The notes under the pieces: model-generated
Databases searched by the model: none
What the model saw: the letters and a program-made list of their open reading frames with translations, nothing else
What the model was told of the DNA's origin: nothing
In this document: piece after piece, positions 1 to 10,383 of the stretch
Layout: each line of letters begins with the position of its first letter
Position numbering within the stretch: position 1 is the stretch's first letter
Position numbers and translations under genes: made by a program
Source of the DNA: Catonia carolina
Taxonomy: Eukaryota; Arthropoda; Insecta; Hemiptera; Achilidae
NCBI GenBank assembly: GCA_035578175.1
Contig: JAQMRL010000001.1
Location: 438,798,124 to 438,862,123, forward strand
Direction of reading: 5' to 3'
DNA length: 64,000 nucleotides

Positions 1-622
1 TTTCGTATGTGTTGATTTAATTAAACATAAATTTTTTAAACTTTGAGTTTGTTTATTATTGGCCTATTTTACATCATTCTTTTCAGAATTACAATCTCTA
101 CAAGTTTTGCTAAATAAATTTACACATTTATTAGCCATTTAACACAGTTATTGTTCTTCAAACCTAAAAAAAAACATATTTTTATGCACAGATTTGTCCG
201 TTTTTCATTGGATATTACAAAAACTACTGGAGATATGGTTCTGGAACGTTTTTTTTTTATTTAATTTTTTCGGGTCGAAATATATACGAAACTATCAAAT
301 CTACTCATAAAATTGGGTTCCTAGACCTTTAGGATGACTTTATTTAGGCGTATGATTTGAACCCAGGGCGAAATCTTTCGCTAGCCGTAACTCGCTAACG
401 AAGCGTTTCCGGACCCATGTTTATATAAACTTTTTTCATTATTTTGATGAGAGGAAACAACCTTAGAAGTTTGTCGGGTTACTCGTGAGACACCCTGTAT
501 ATTCATATAGGCAAGAGAAAGTAAAAAGTTAGTATTTGAAAAAGAAAAATGGAACTATAATATCCACAGAGCTGATATTTCGGTTCATGCCCTTAAAAGG
601 GTTAATAATATTTCTTTTATCC
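1..622. other. AT-rich sequence with a dispersed repeat, no gene
   Basis: I see no exon or complete transposon here. The part at about 352-475 (ending in the tract 'gctagccgtaactcgctaac' and the bases after it) recurs in diverged form at 55550-55650, so it is a dispersed repeat. A short HX-like end (gcaagagaaagta) lies near 510-523. The stretch belongs to the intron downstream of the 5-phosphatase exon at 6483-6618. Confidence 0.5.
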
Positions 623-935
623 CTAACGTGTGTGCGTTGCAATCTGTTCAATTAAGAACAATAAGTAACCCCACGACCCAATCAGATGAGGGTGATGTGT
701 ATGACGAGTAGATGAACAGTAGTCTTGTACAGACCCAGGCTAACCATTCCTGAGAGAGCGTGGTTAATTGAACCCCAACCATCAAAATACATTAGTAACC
801 AGTGTCTAGTGTTCAAATCCGTATAAAAGTAACTACCTTCACTAGGATTTGAACCAGGAACCTTCATCGCCAAAAATTAGCTGTTAAACAGCTGATTTTG
901 GCGACGACTTTACCTCTAGACCAACCCGGTGGGTT
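623..935 (-). repeat. tRNA-derived SINE, family A, minus copy
   Basis: On the minus strand the element begins with a tRNA-like head. It has an A-box-like segment (ggtctagaggtaaag) and a B box (ggttcaaatcc type), separated by a short palindrome (cagctgtttaacagctg type). The unrelated body ends near 'acacacgttagg'. Full relatives lie at 12458-12791 (plus) and 30929-31256 (minus). A pol III-transcribed SINE is the natural reading. The tRNA head is not a functional tRNA gene, because no cloverleaf can be completed. Confidence 0.75.
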
Positions 936-1131
936 AGTGTAACAAGTTGACAGTGTGTTTGTCAATGTACGAGGGTCATTCGTAAAGTAAGGTCGGAATC
1001 GCGGTAACTAGCCACACGGCGAGCGAACAGTGCAATGCACATGCGCGATGACTCCCAGCATGCCTTGCGTACGAAACGACGCCATTTGCAGTAGTATCTT
1101 TGTTGTGTGCTGTTTACTGTGCATCTTTAAG

Positions 1132-1617
1132 ATGTTTAAGACAATTGATCATCCCGCCGACTGCGAAATACGGTCAGTGATTCGTTTTTTGACAGCAAGG
1201 AACGTTTGTGCAGTAGATATTCATCGACAAATAAGTGAAGTGTATGGCCCTAATGCAATGAGTGACAGTAAAGTGTGCAAGTGGGTGAGAGCTTTCAAGG
1301 AGGGGAGGGACAATGTCCATGATGAACCGCGATCTGGCCGACCATCAGTGATCACGGAAGATTTGGTCAAAGCCATTGAAGAAAAGATTCATGAAAATCG
1401 GCAATTCACAATTTCGTCATTAGCATTGGAATTCTCGAACGTGAGTAGAACAGTAGAAGTTTCTCGGCGGTAAGCGCTTCAACTCAGATGACGAGGTGAA
1501 AGAAGCTGTTCATGACTGGTTATATTCGCAGGCGGCACAGTTCTACGACACTGGTATTCAAAAGCTTGTAGAACGTTATGACAAATGTTTAAAAAAAAAA
1601 ATGGAAACTATGTAGAT
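1132..1617 (+). pseudogene. mariner transposase, internally deleted
   Basis: Residues from Met at 1132 read as the mariner N-terminal paired helix-turn-helix region, ending in the hallmark linker DEPRSGRPS at about 1324-1350 and running to the stop near 1473. Immediately after, in another frame (about 1480-1617), comes the extreme C-terminus (residues like VKEAVHDWL and ERYDKCL). The whole catalytic domain, including the DD34D triad, is missing, so this copy cannot make transposase. Confidence 0.8.
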
Positions 1618-1695
1618 AAATAGATTAAGACGTCAGGAATTAAATAAAACAAGGTTTTTGATCTAATCTGTTGTGGTTAATTTTTTATACAAAAA

Positions 1696-2635
1696 TCTGG
1701 TGTGAAACACTCACACAACTTTCTCTTGCCAATGTAAATAATTAACAATATACCAAACATTAGTAATAAAACATTAGAAATAAACAAAAACTAACCTCAA
1801 TAAACATAACCTTATTTTAATCATGAGTGAAAGACGCAAATTGAAAATTGACCTCAGTTTGGGTTAAAAATACGGAAAATCACTCTTTCACACTAAACTA
1901 GGCTCTGTAGAGAAAAATTCTCTATATAAAAGTTGTAGATCTTTTAATTTCCTATAAAATTAATTATATACACTTTTGTCGTAAAATGCATACTAACGCC
2001 GAAATCTTAAAAAAATCGATTTTTCACACGTTTTCGTGAGAAAAAAAAACGGAAAATTGCTAATTACTGCTAAACTAAGCGTTATACAAAAAAATTTTTG
2101 AAACAAAGGTTGTAGGTTTTTAAATTCTCTACAACTTTTATTATATAAGTTTTTGGGCTAAAATTTATATTAAAGCCGTAATCTTAAAAAAACTATTTCT
2201 TTTGGTGAAAACAGCCTCATCGAGAATTTCAGCAAACATGGTGCCTACCCTATCTTGTAGAGCATAAAAAAATGAGTAAACCAGGCGATTTTAAAAAAAA
2301 TTGTAGGACCAGTTTTTAAAAAAATCGCAAAAAAGTGAAAAATTACACGAATAAACTACCACTTCCGGTTGACCGATTTTGATGAAAATGTTCGTGTCGG
2401 GTCCGGTAGTGGTATGTAACTTAAGTTTCAAATTTGAAGTTCGTACGATGTTCCGTTCTTGAGATATTCTGTTCACACACACAAACGCACACACACACAC
2501 AGACCAATCGCTAAAAATATGTTTTTTGGGTTCAGGGGGTCTGAAAACGTGTAGATCCGGTGAAAACTCGATTTCTTAAAATCGACATGAAAACAATACT
2601 TTCCTTCCTATATATTCATATAGGCAAGAGAAAGT
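1696..2635 (-). mobile_element. HX repeat (Helentron-associated-like), minus
   Basis: Reference copy for the family. One end reads TCTGGTGTGAAACACTCACA with a small hairpin (GTGTGA...TCACAC), followed by ACTTTCTCTTGCC. The other end is the hairpin CCTATATATTCATATAGG followed by GCAAGAGAAAGT, so ACTTTCTCTTGCC is inverted at the two ends but offset by about 25 bp. Inside are two diverged modules of about 175 bp in tandem (each with 'aaaagttgtag' and 'taaaatgcata') and an (AC)n microsatellite. No ORF of interest. These asymmetric inverted ends, hairpins and internal microsatellite match the design known for Helentron-associated elements; the class is an inference. Confidence 0.75.
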
Positions 2636-2687
2636 AAAAACGGACCTTACTTTACGAATGACCCTCGTATACACAGCCCTATAGCTA

Positions 2688-2866
2688 CGCCCGTGTAACA
2701 ACCGGGCTGAATAACTGTTACAAACAATGGGAAAGAAAGGAGTAGAGGGGTATTTTATGACAGCAGTGTCGTGCGTTCCTGAAAACATTGTCTCTGCCCA
2801 GCTATTAACACACTCCGCCTTCCATTGTTGTCATCACTGTCTTGTCAGAGCTATCCATGGAGTAAG
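2688..2866. repeat. unclassified dispersed repeat
   Basis: About 180 bp from 'gcccgtgtaacaaccgggct' to 'gtcagagctatcc' recurs at about 58091-58247 with modest divergence. In both places an HX copy in plus orientation follows shortly downstream. I see no coding potential, terminal repeats or target duplication, so its class is unknown. Confidence 0.6.
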
Positions 2867-2880
2867 TAAGAATCTTTATT

Positions 2881-3802
2881 ACTTTCTCTTGCCTATATGA
2901 ATATATAGGAAGGAAAGTATTGTTTTCATGTCGATTTTTAGAAATCGAGTTTTCACCGGACTATACGTTTTCAGACCCCCAGAACCCAAAAAACATGTTT
3001 TTAGCGATTGGTCTGTGTGTGTGTGTGTGTGTGTATACAAAATATCTCAAGAAAGGAACATCGCACGAACTTCAAACTTAAGTTACATACCACTACCGCA
3101 CCCGACACGAACATTTTCATCAAAATCGGTCAACCAGAAGTGTTAGTTTATTCGTGTAATTTTTCACTTTTTTGCGATTTTCTCAAAAACTGGTCCTACG
3201 ATTTTTTTAAAAATCGCCTCATTTACTCAATTTTTTATTCTCTAAAAGATAGGGTAGGCGTCATGTGTGCTGAAATTCTTGGTGAGGGTGTTTTCCGTAA
3301 AAACGTTGTTTTTTTAAGATTACGGCTTTAATATGCATTTTAGCGCAAAACTTTATATAATAAAAATTGTAGAGAATTTAAAATCCTACAACTTTTATTT
3401 CAAACAATTTTTTGTATAATGCTTAGTTTAGCCGTAATTTGCGATTTTCTGTTTTTTTCTCACGAAAATGTGTGAAAAATTGATTTTTTTAAGATTTCAG
3501 CCTTAGTATGCATTTTACGACAAAAGTGTAATAATTAAATTTATAGAAAATTAAAAGATCTACAACTTTTATTTAGAGCATTTTTCTCTACAGAGCCTAG
3601 TTTAGCGTGAGAGAGTGATTTTCCGTATTTCTAAGCCAAACTGAGGTTGATTTTCATTTTGCGTCTTTCACTCATGATTAAAATTAGGTTATGTTTATTG
3701 AGGTTAGTTTTTGTTTATTTTAAATGTTTTATTACTAATGTTAGGTTTATTGTTAATTATTTGCACTGGCAAGAGAAAGTTGTGTGAGTGTTTCACACCA
3801 GA
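2881..3802 (+). mobile_element. HX repeat, plus
   Basis: Complete copy in the opposite orientation to the one at 1696-2635. It starts at ACTTTCTCTTGCCTATATGA and ends at the GTGTGAGTGTTTCACACCAGA hairpin end followed by a T run. The (GT)n tract is short, at about 3015-3032. Confidence 0.8.
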
Positions 3803-4398
3803 TTTTTTTTTTATAATTTCAGTTAAATTCTAGCTTACTTTTATTTACAAATTTAGTTAATTAATTTATTTATTCATCGCCGAAAATCAGCGATGAACCC
3901 TTTATAGGTCTTTGGTAAGTATACTAACCACTGCCAATAATGTCAATTGTTTTTTAAAGAATAAGCTATGGAGTTGAAACTAATTGGCATTTTATGGTTT
4001 TATAGATGTTCTCTGGTAAATAGGCTATCCACATTTTGAAATTAGTGCGTAGCAACCTTCTGCTTCGTGAGTTACACGAATGTGGTAAGAATTCATACCA
4101 GCATAGTACACAACTGTGTTGTTTTGTTGTTACTTTTGTACTGTGCTTAGAAAATTCGAGTTTTTTTACGGGAAAGCAAGCATTCATGGTAATATATAGT
4201 TAAGATAAGTTATTCGATACATTTTTCTGTTATAAAGTACTAAAAGTTGTTTTAATAAGAATTATTACCACTAAACAACCCATTATGTGATTCCCATTTC
4301 AATAAACGTTCCTTGTTAACCCCCTTACAGTGCTAGAGAATATTGTGAGTTCCTACTAAAAAATGCCAGCGTACTTTTGTGCGATTTGTAGCATTTTA
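3803..4398. other. intronic AT-rich sequence, no gene seen
   Basis: No exon, RNA gene or recognisable element was found between the HX copy and the next mariner. It holds poly-T and AT-rich low-complexity DNA only. Confidence 0.5.
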
Positions 4399-5325
4399 CG
4401 AGGGGGTACCCAAAAGTATCCGGAATAGCTCTGCTGTGGGCGGAGCTTGTGCAGTACAAATTCCCGCCACTAGGCTGCTTGTAGCGCTACTCATTGCCAG
4501 TTCAATGCCATTTTGTTCGTTGATCTAGCTTGTTCTGTTCTCGTGCAGTGATTGTTCTCGCTAGTGCTGTTTTGTGCTCGTGTCGTTTTTCATGATGGCA
4601 AGTTTTAATGAACAACGTGCGGCTGTGAAATTTCGCTTCTTGCTCGGTAAAAACGCCGCGGAAACAGTTGTAATGTTGAACACAGCTTACAAAGACGACG
4701 CTATTGGAAAAACCCAAGTGTACGAGTGGTTTTTGCGCTTTAAAAATGGCGACATGTCGATTGAGAACAAACCTCGTTCTGGACGACCGTCGACTTCCCG
4801 AACAGACGAAAATGTTGTGAAAGTGAAAGAAATTGTACGAACAGACCGACGACAGTCCATTGACTTTTTATCTTTAAGTGTTAAGAAGACTACGAAACAG
4901 CATTCGTCGTAAAAGACCTAATTTGTGGCAGACAGGGGACTGGTTTTTCCACCACGACAACGCACTTGCACACACGGCAATCTCGGTTACCCAGTTTTTG
5001 GCGAAAAACGGCATGGTTTTGCTACCACACGCACTGTACTCACCCGATCTGGCTCAGTCTGTTTTTTTCTTGTTCCCACGCATGAAAAGGGGCATGAAAG
5101 GTCTCCGATTTAACAATGTTGATGATGTCAAGGAAAAAAGGACGGATGAGCTGGCAGCCATCACTGAAGAGGAGTACAAAAAATGTTTTGAACAGTGGAA
5201 GCACCGGTGGGACAAATGTATTAGTTGTAATGGAGAGTATTTTGAAGGGATAAGGTTCTTTTGTAAAAAAATTAAAAATAAATAGTTTTAAAAAATAATT
5301 CCGGTTTCTTTTGGGTACCCCCTCG
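4399..5325 (+). mobile_element. mariner element, internally deleted
   Basis: Inverted terminal repeats (cgagggggtacccaaaagta and its complement) lie at 4399 and 5325 with TA on both sides (4397-4398, 5326-5327). At about 927 bp it is shorter than the roughly 1.3 kb of a full mariner. The deletion lies within the transposase gene. Confidence 0.9.
4592..5285 (+). pseudogene. mariner transposase, deleted
   Basis: The first part (4592-4912) gives the N-terminal DNA-binding domain with the linker NKPRSGRPSTSRT. The second part, in another frame to 5285, gives the catalytic C-terminus: second Asp in FFHHDNALAHT, third Asp expected in SPDLA-S but replaced (SPDLAQSVFFLFP lacks the final Asp), and the closing motif DKCI-CNGEYFEG. 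About one third of the protein, with the first catalytic Asp, is missing at the join near 4880. Confidence 0.8.
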
Positions 5326-6035
5326 TATATATCTGTCCATAACATGGCTATTTTGCAAGGTATCTTAATCACTTTTTTGTTTTGTTCATAATGAATTGAT
5401 CTTGCATGACATTCCAAACCGAACACATTTTTTTACAATTTAAAAATAAAACGATACGTAGTCATTTTTTGTGGAAATTTCCTTTTCAATTTAAAAAAAA
5501 AATCACCATAAAAAAATTATGTTACTCAATTTCATTTACATCACTTTAAAGACAATTTAATTATGTAAAAATTACAAAAAAATATTTATTTAATGTAAAA
5601 AATAAAAATACTGCGATAAAGGTTTTAAAAATTTGATTTAATTTTTTTTAATCAACATTAATCAATTACATTCATGAAAAAACTCTACAGTCATGCATTT
5701 TTTCAATATACATTTCTTACTGATTAATTTCGTACGTTAATTTTAAAAATTCAGTGAAATATAAAAATTCTATGAATTTTTTTAGTCGACGTACTAATTA
5801 AAGGACGACGCCGGCATTTTTTGGTAAAACTTCAGACGTCCTAATAATAGGACGCTGGCACTTTAAGCGTTAAGTATACTTACCACGGCTTAACAAAAAA
5901 AAGAAGAAGAAATATCTTACTGTTTTGGCATTAGAAATTAAAAAAAAAAAAAAAAAAACTGCCCTATAAAGGGTTAAACAGCTGACTTCCAGACCAACCC
6001 AAAGGGTTAATAATATTAATACATAAAATAATTCC
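5326..6035. other. AT-rich intronic sequence, no gene
   Basis: Only A/T runs are seen, including an A tract near 5940-5958. The tail end of a SINE-A-like palindrome ('aaacagctgact...gaccaaccc') may be present near 5976-6010. No coding signal. Confidence 0.45.
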
Positions 6036-6470
6036 TGCCCATAACAGACAGGTGGAGTGTCAAATTATTTACACTCAATCTGTTAGTTGCAGGGCTAAAA
6101 TAAATAGTTCTGTTTCTTATCACATGGTCAGCCAATTAAATGACTGAATCATTTAAGAACAGAAGAGGTAGAGGTGTACTGTGACACTAATCAGAGTTAT
6201 CTCCTCTGAAAGTAATGAATTTCATTATACAGCCAGACCCTGTGGTGAATGAAGTGAAGGTGTCATTTGCAGAGTGGAAAATATGTGCTTTTCAGAGGGC
6301 CCGGCATGCTGATAAGTGTACTTTTCCATTCAGTGAGGAAGGCAATGGTAAACCACCTGACTCCTCATTGTTACTTAGTAAAATCTCTACAGGTTCAAAC
6401 CAGCCTTTCGGCTGAAGACCTAAACAATAACACACATAAAATAAATAAATAAATAAATAAATAAATAAAT
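6036..6470 (+). repeat. SINE-like repeat, family D
   Basis: Family reference copy. It starts near 'gcccataacagacaggtgga', runs about 410 bp and ends 'cagcctttcggctgaagacc' followed by a simple tail, here (AAAT)n to 6470. Other copies end in (AAC)n. At least eight copies or fragments occur in the window, in both orientations. No tRNA-like boxes were found, so it may instead be a short non-LTR 3' end. The tail stops 12 bp from the splice donor of the exon at 6483. Confidence 0.75.
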
Positions 6471-6482
6471 TGGTGTACAAAC

Positions 6483-6618
6483 CTCAGACGAGAATACAGC
6501 GGTGACTGGTTTATGATCGCTGATCCGTAACTGAGGATGGCTTCTGTAGGTGAGCTGTTGTATGGTATCGCCACGCCATAACACTCGGTCACACCACGCA
6601 GGGGCACGGTTCTTCTCG
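6483..6618 (-). CDS. Ocrl: Ocrl exon: end of 5-phosphatase domain
   Basis: The exon opens after a CAG acceptor (6619-6621) and completes a split AGC codon with the exon at 13591-13812. It encodes [17 protein letters not shown], then a short stretch, then [11 protein letters not shown], and ends in phase 0 at GAG before GTTTGT. APAWCDR and SDHKPV are the last two signature motifs of the 5-phosphatase fold; the Asp-His pair of SDHKP is catalytic. The acceptor lacks a clear pyrimidine tract (GTGCATGTGCAG). The following intron runs beyond the left edge or contains an exon I did not find. Confidence 0.93.
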
Positions 6619-6849
6619 CTGCACATGCACATTCCGACAGCTACCATCACTGACAATGACAATTTTATACGCTCTTTTTTACGACAAAGTATCAGATTCA
6701 AGTAACATTGCTCAGCTTTTGCAGAAATTAAAGAGGATAGTAACAATAAATAAGATAACAAAGCAAAACGTAAGAACAACAACTGTGATGGCTAATGTTT
6801 CAAAAACCTAGCTTATTATTAAAGGTTCCAAATAATGAAGAGAGCACAA

Positions 6850-7061
6850 ACTGATACAGAGAGATCAATCTTATTTATTTATTTATTTATTTTATTTTAT
6901 TATTTGCAACAGGTCGACCACGGCCCAATTACAGAAACAATATTTCATTACAGAGCAAAAGACAATACAAAAGTAAAAAGAAAAGAAAAGGAGAGAAAAA
7001 TACAATCAAAAATAGTCAATAATGCAAACAGAATTAAATATAACTAAAACACAGTATTATA
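6850..7061. other. low-complexity intron sequence
   Basis: There is an (ATTT)n tract at about 6869-6903 and A-rich sequence. No gene. Confidence 0.5.
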
Positions 7062-7990
7062 CGAGGTCTGTCCAATAAATACGCAAACTTGTGCAAGCTA
7101 GTGCCCATGACGCGGACTATAGTCCCACACACTGGCGGTCCTAGTTGCCTGATTCCCAATGAGCCGTCAGTGCTTGGCGGATCGTCGAACTGTGCCTATA
7201 ATGCTAGTTATGTTAGTTTCTGTTGTCCTAGTTTTTACTGTTTGTCGAAAATGGAAACTGACGAAATCACGGAGCAACGAATCAATATCAAGTTTTTGGT
7301 GAAGTGCAGTAAAAGTTATAAAGAAATTACTGAAATATTTACAGCTGTTTACGGTGATAATGCTCTGAAGAAAATATCAGTTTTCACGTGGATTAAGCAT
7401 TTTAAAGATGGCCGACAAGACGGCACGGATGATGCAAGGCCGGGACGACCTTCAACCACCTGTGTTGGACGACAACATTGATCATGCGCAGTCCCTTGTC
7501 CTTACTGATTGTCGAAAAACTGTCTGAATGATAGCTGATGAACTGAATCTAGGAAAATCAACAGTGCACACTATTTTAACTGAACATTTGTCAAGGTGAT
7601 GGATGGATCCTTCACCATGACAATGCACCTGCACATTCAGCATTGATTGTTCACCAGTTTCTCGCAAAAAATTCTATCACCATCCTTGATCATCCTTCTT
7701 CTTCGCCAGATATCACCCCCTGCGACTTTTCCTTATTCCCAAAATGCAAAAATGTGATGAGGGAACATCACTGGGAAGATTTGGACACAATAAAGCAAGA
7801 AACGACGAGAACACTTAAAAGCCTAACTGCTGAGGACTACCAAGGGTGCTTTAAACACTGAAAAAGAAAATGGAATAAGTGCATAACAACAAATGGAGAG
7901 TACTTTGAAGGGGACAAAATTGATGTAGACTAAATTTTGCAAAATAAAGTTTTTATGGGCTCAGTTCGCGTATTTATTGGACAGACCTCG
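7062..7990 (+). mobile_element. mariner element, internally deleted
   Basis: Inverted ends (cgaggtctgtccaataaata and its complement) sit at 7062 and 7990, flanked by TA (7060-7061, 7991-7992). The 929-bp copy carries a damaged transposase. Its terminal repeats differ from those at 970, 4399, 31336 and 56491, so it is a separate mariner lineage. Confidence 0.9.
7251..7932 (+). pseudogene. mariner transposase, decayed
   Basis: The N-terminal domain starts METDEITEQRINIKFLVKC and continues to DARPGRPSTTCV near 7460, where the frame breaks. A second block from about 7600 reads GWILHHDNAPAHS (second catalytic Asp) and SSPDITPCDFSLFP (third Asp), followed by an in-frame stop after GCFKH and the C-terminal NGEYFEGD. 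The central part is deleted and there are at least two frame lesions. Confidence 0.8.
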
Positions 7991-7999
7991 TACACTAAG

Positions 8000-8792
8000 A
8001 TTTTACAAATAATTTACTGATTCATAATCATGATAGAGGTCCAAAACAAAACAAAAAAAAAATAACACACACATAATATGGAATTGCTTGGAAACTTACA
8101 TCTTGAAAGACTTAAGAATGGCTGACCTATACAATGCTCAGTTCTGGCAAAATGGATCTATTGCCGCAATTCTGTCCATGATATTATAATTGACTATCAT
8201 GCAATTAACCGGCGAATAAGCAGCATAATTAGTGGAAGAAGATTTGTGATAAAAAATATTTTTTGAACGGTTACAAAAACTTGGGACGCGAAAAGGAATT
8301 TTTCTAAGCGTATAAGGATAATTTATTTCACCACACAATAATTGTTTCAAATACATTAGTGAAGCTAATCGACGCCTATTTTCCAGTGTTCAATCTTAAA
8401 CCTTTTTATCCCAGGGATATTTTAACTAGTGTACACAAAAACCCTGTCTTTTTTTCAAGGTGAATAAACCCTTAAAATATGTTCTCCAGTTTGTAATCAA
8501 TGTTTTTTTTTAGCTTTTATTTGTTATCGGGCACTGTACATTATTGACAACTACCCAATTTGATCGCTGTATTTTTTTGAAGTGAATTAGGCATGAGTTT
8601 GAACAGGGACTACCAGTAGAGTTTGTTCATGGCTGGCTGTCAGCTGGTCACCAAACAAAGTCGCTTGCCCAACCGATGTTACTTAACAAATAATAGCGAC
8701 TTTCTACCAGCTGACTGACTGGGCTGGCCGGGATACCTTGTAATCAATCTAAACACAAAAATATTACAAGGGCCAATTTTTTCAACCTCCAT
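8000..8792. other. intron sequence without recognisable feature
   Basis: No exon, RNA gene or complete mobile element was recognised here. It has moderately AT-rich unique-looking sequence. Confidence 0.4.
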
Positions 8793-8957
8793 TTTTTTTT
8801 TTTTACGTCAGACTGTTTTGCAATTTCTGCTAATACAGCCGGTAGATAAATGATGGTAATGAAAATGAGTGATGAAAAAATGCCAGACCTGACCGGGAAT
8901 CGAACCCGGTACCCCGACGTTAAAACCACTTGCGCTAACCACTATGCTAACGAGCCT
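8793..8957 (-). repeat. tRNA-derived SINE, B/C type, minus copy
   Basis: Read on the minus strand, a tRNA-like head has TAGCATAGTGGTTAGCGCAA (A-box region) and GGGTTCGATTCCCGG (B box). A body resembling family B then ends 'cagtctgacgt' and a poly-A tail (poly-T at 8796-8808 on the plus strand). The head is closer to family C (60379) and the tail closer to family B (38054), so it looks like a composite. Confidence 0.7.
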
Positions 8958-9078
8958 TAGATAAAATAAAATAAATTTCATATTTTCCATAAAAACATGT
9001 TTTCTGTTCTTGGGCATAGCAACCCACGCCAGGTACTGCTAGTATACTAATAAAAATGTCATATAATAACAAAAAAAA

Positions 9079-9857
9079 TCTGGTGTGAAACACTCACACA
9101 ACTTTCTCTTGCCAATGCAAATAATTAACAATAAACCTAACATTAGTATTAAAACATTAGAAATGAACAAAAACTAACCTCAAAAACATAACCTTATTTT
9201 AATCATGAGTGAATGACGCAAAATGACAATCGAACTCGGCTTAAAAATACGGAAAATCACGCTTTCACGCTAAACTAGGCTCTGTAGAGAAAAATGCTCT
9301 AAACAAAAGTTGTAGATCTTTTAATTTTCTATAAATTTAATTATATACACTTTTGTCGTAAAATGCATACTAAGACCGAAATGTTAAAAAAATCGATTTT
9401 TCTCACGTTTTCGTGAGAAAAAAAACAGAAAATCGCTAATTACCGCTAAACTAAGCGTTATACAAAAAAATGTTTGAAACAGAAGTTGTAGGTTTTTAAA
9501 TTCTCTACAACTTTTATTATATAAGTTTTTGCGCTAAAATTTATATTAAAGCCGTAATCTTAAAAAAACAACGTTTTTACGTGAAAACAGCCTCACCGAG
9601 AATTTCAGCAAACATGGCGCCTACCCTATCTTGTAGAGAATAAAAAATTGAGTAAAATAGGCGATTTTAAAAAAAATCGTAGGACCAGTTTTTGAGAAAA
9701 TCGCAAAAAACTGAAAAATTATACGAATAAACTACTACTTCCGGTTGACCGATTTTGATGAAAATGTTCGTGTCGCGTCCGGTAGTGGTATGTAACTTAA
9801 GTTTCAAGTTTCAAGTTCGTACGATGTTCCGTTCTTGAGATATTCTGTTCACACACA

Positions 9858-9916
<59 letters not shown>

Positions 9917-10070
9917 ACACACACACACACACACAGACCAATCGCTAAAAACATGTTTTTTGGGTTCAGGGGGTCTGAAAACGTATAGATCCGGTGAAAA
10001 CTCGATTTCGAAAAATCGACATGAAAACAATACTTTCCTTCCTATATATTCATATAGGCAAGAGAAAGTA
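9079..10070 (-). mobile_element. HX repeat, minus, with long (AC)n
   Basis: Complete copy with the longest internal microsatellite in the family: about 85 bp of (AC)n with GA interruptions at 9852-9936, against 15-35 bp in most other copies. The terminal motifs are as in the reference copy. Confidence 0.8.
9852..9936. repeat. (AC)n microsatellite inside HX
   Basis: Nearly pure AC dinucleotide repeat, interrupted by two 'acagac' variants. It sits exactly where every HX copy carries its GT/AC tract, between 'gagatattctgttcaca' and 'gaccaatcgcta'. Confidence 0.9.
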
Positions 10071-10383
10071 AAAAAATAATCAAAAATAATCAAAAAAGTT
10101 ATTCATTAGGAAAAAATTAAGCAAAATAACATTACTTTGGGTTTAAAAAAATCAACCTTTAAGGGGTTAACTACTTTCATCATGCCAGTGAGGTGCGATG
10201 ATTTTTATCGTTATTATTTTAACAAACATACTATAATTTTACAAAAACTATTTTTTTATTCAAAAAGTGGTGTTATTTACAAACAAATATTTTATTTTCT
10301 GATTAATTTAAATATTAATATTTAAATTTAATGAAAGGATTTTAGAGATTTAAATAGACGTCAAAGTTAAAGGAGTAAATCTA

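Larger units (their letters stand above)
970..2667 (+). mobile_element. mariner element split by an HX insertion
   Basis: Terminal inverted repeats beginning cgagggtcattcgtaaagta occur at 970 and, inverted, at about 2643-2667, each bordered by a TA dinucleotide (968-969 and 2668-2669). Between them lie a broken mariner transposase (1132-1617) and a complete HX repeat (1696-2635) inserted just inside the right end. Without the HX copy the mariner is under 0.8 kb, so the middle of its gene has been deleted as well. Confidence 0.85.

Noticed and set aside
1696..2635. Canonical Helitron identity for HX
   Set aside because: The ends lack the 5' TC ... 3' CTRRT pattern; a Helentron-like origin is offered only as a hypothesis.
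6215..6415. Recurring 66-90 aa frame (MNFIIQPDPVVNEVKVSFAE...) at 6215, 18484, 32072 and related positions
   Set aside because: It is simply the family D repeat read in one frame. The copies carry different frameshifts and stops, and the frame does not extend beyond the repeat, so it is not a gene family.
7482..7667. Assorted 60-80 codon ORFs on the strand opposite to transposase remnants
   Set aside because: Shadow frames of transposase coding sequence, without similarity to known proteins or splice context.
9797..10093. ORFs across HX copies with Val-Cys repeats (for example 9797-10093, 3008-3331, 35618-35866)
   Set aside because: The Val-Cys runs are translated GT/AC microsatellite; the frames are not conserved between copies.
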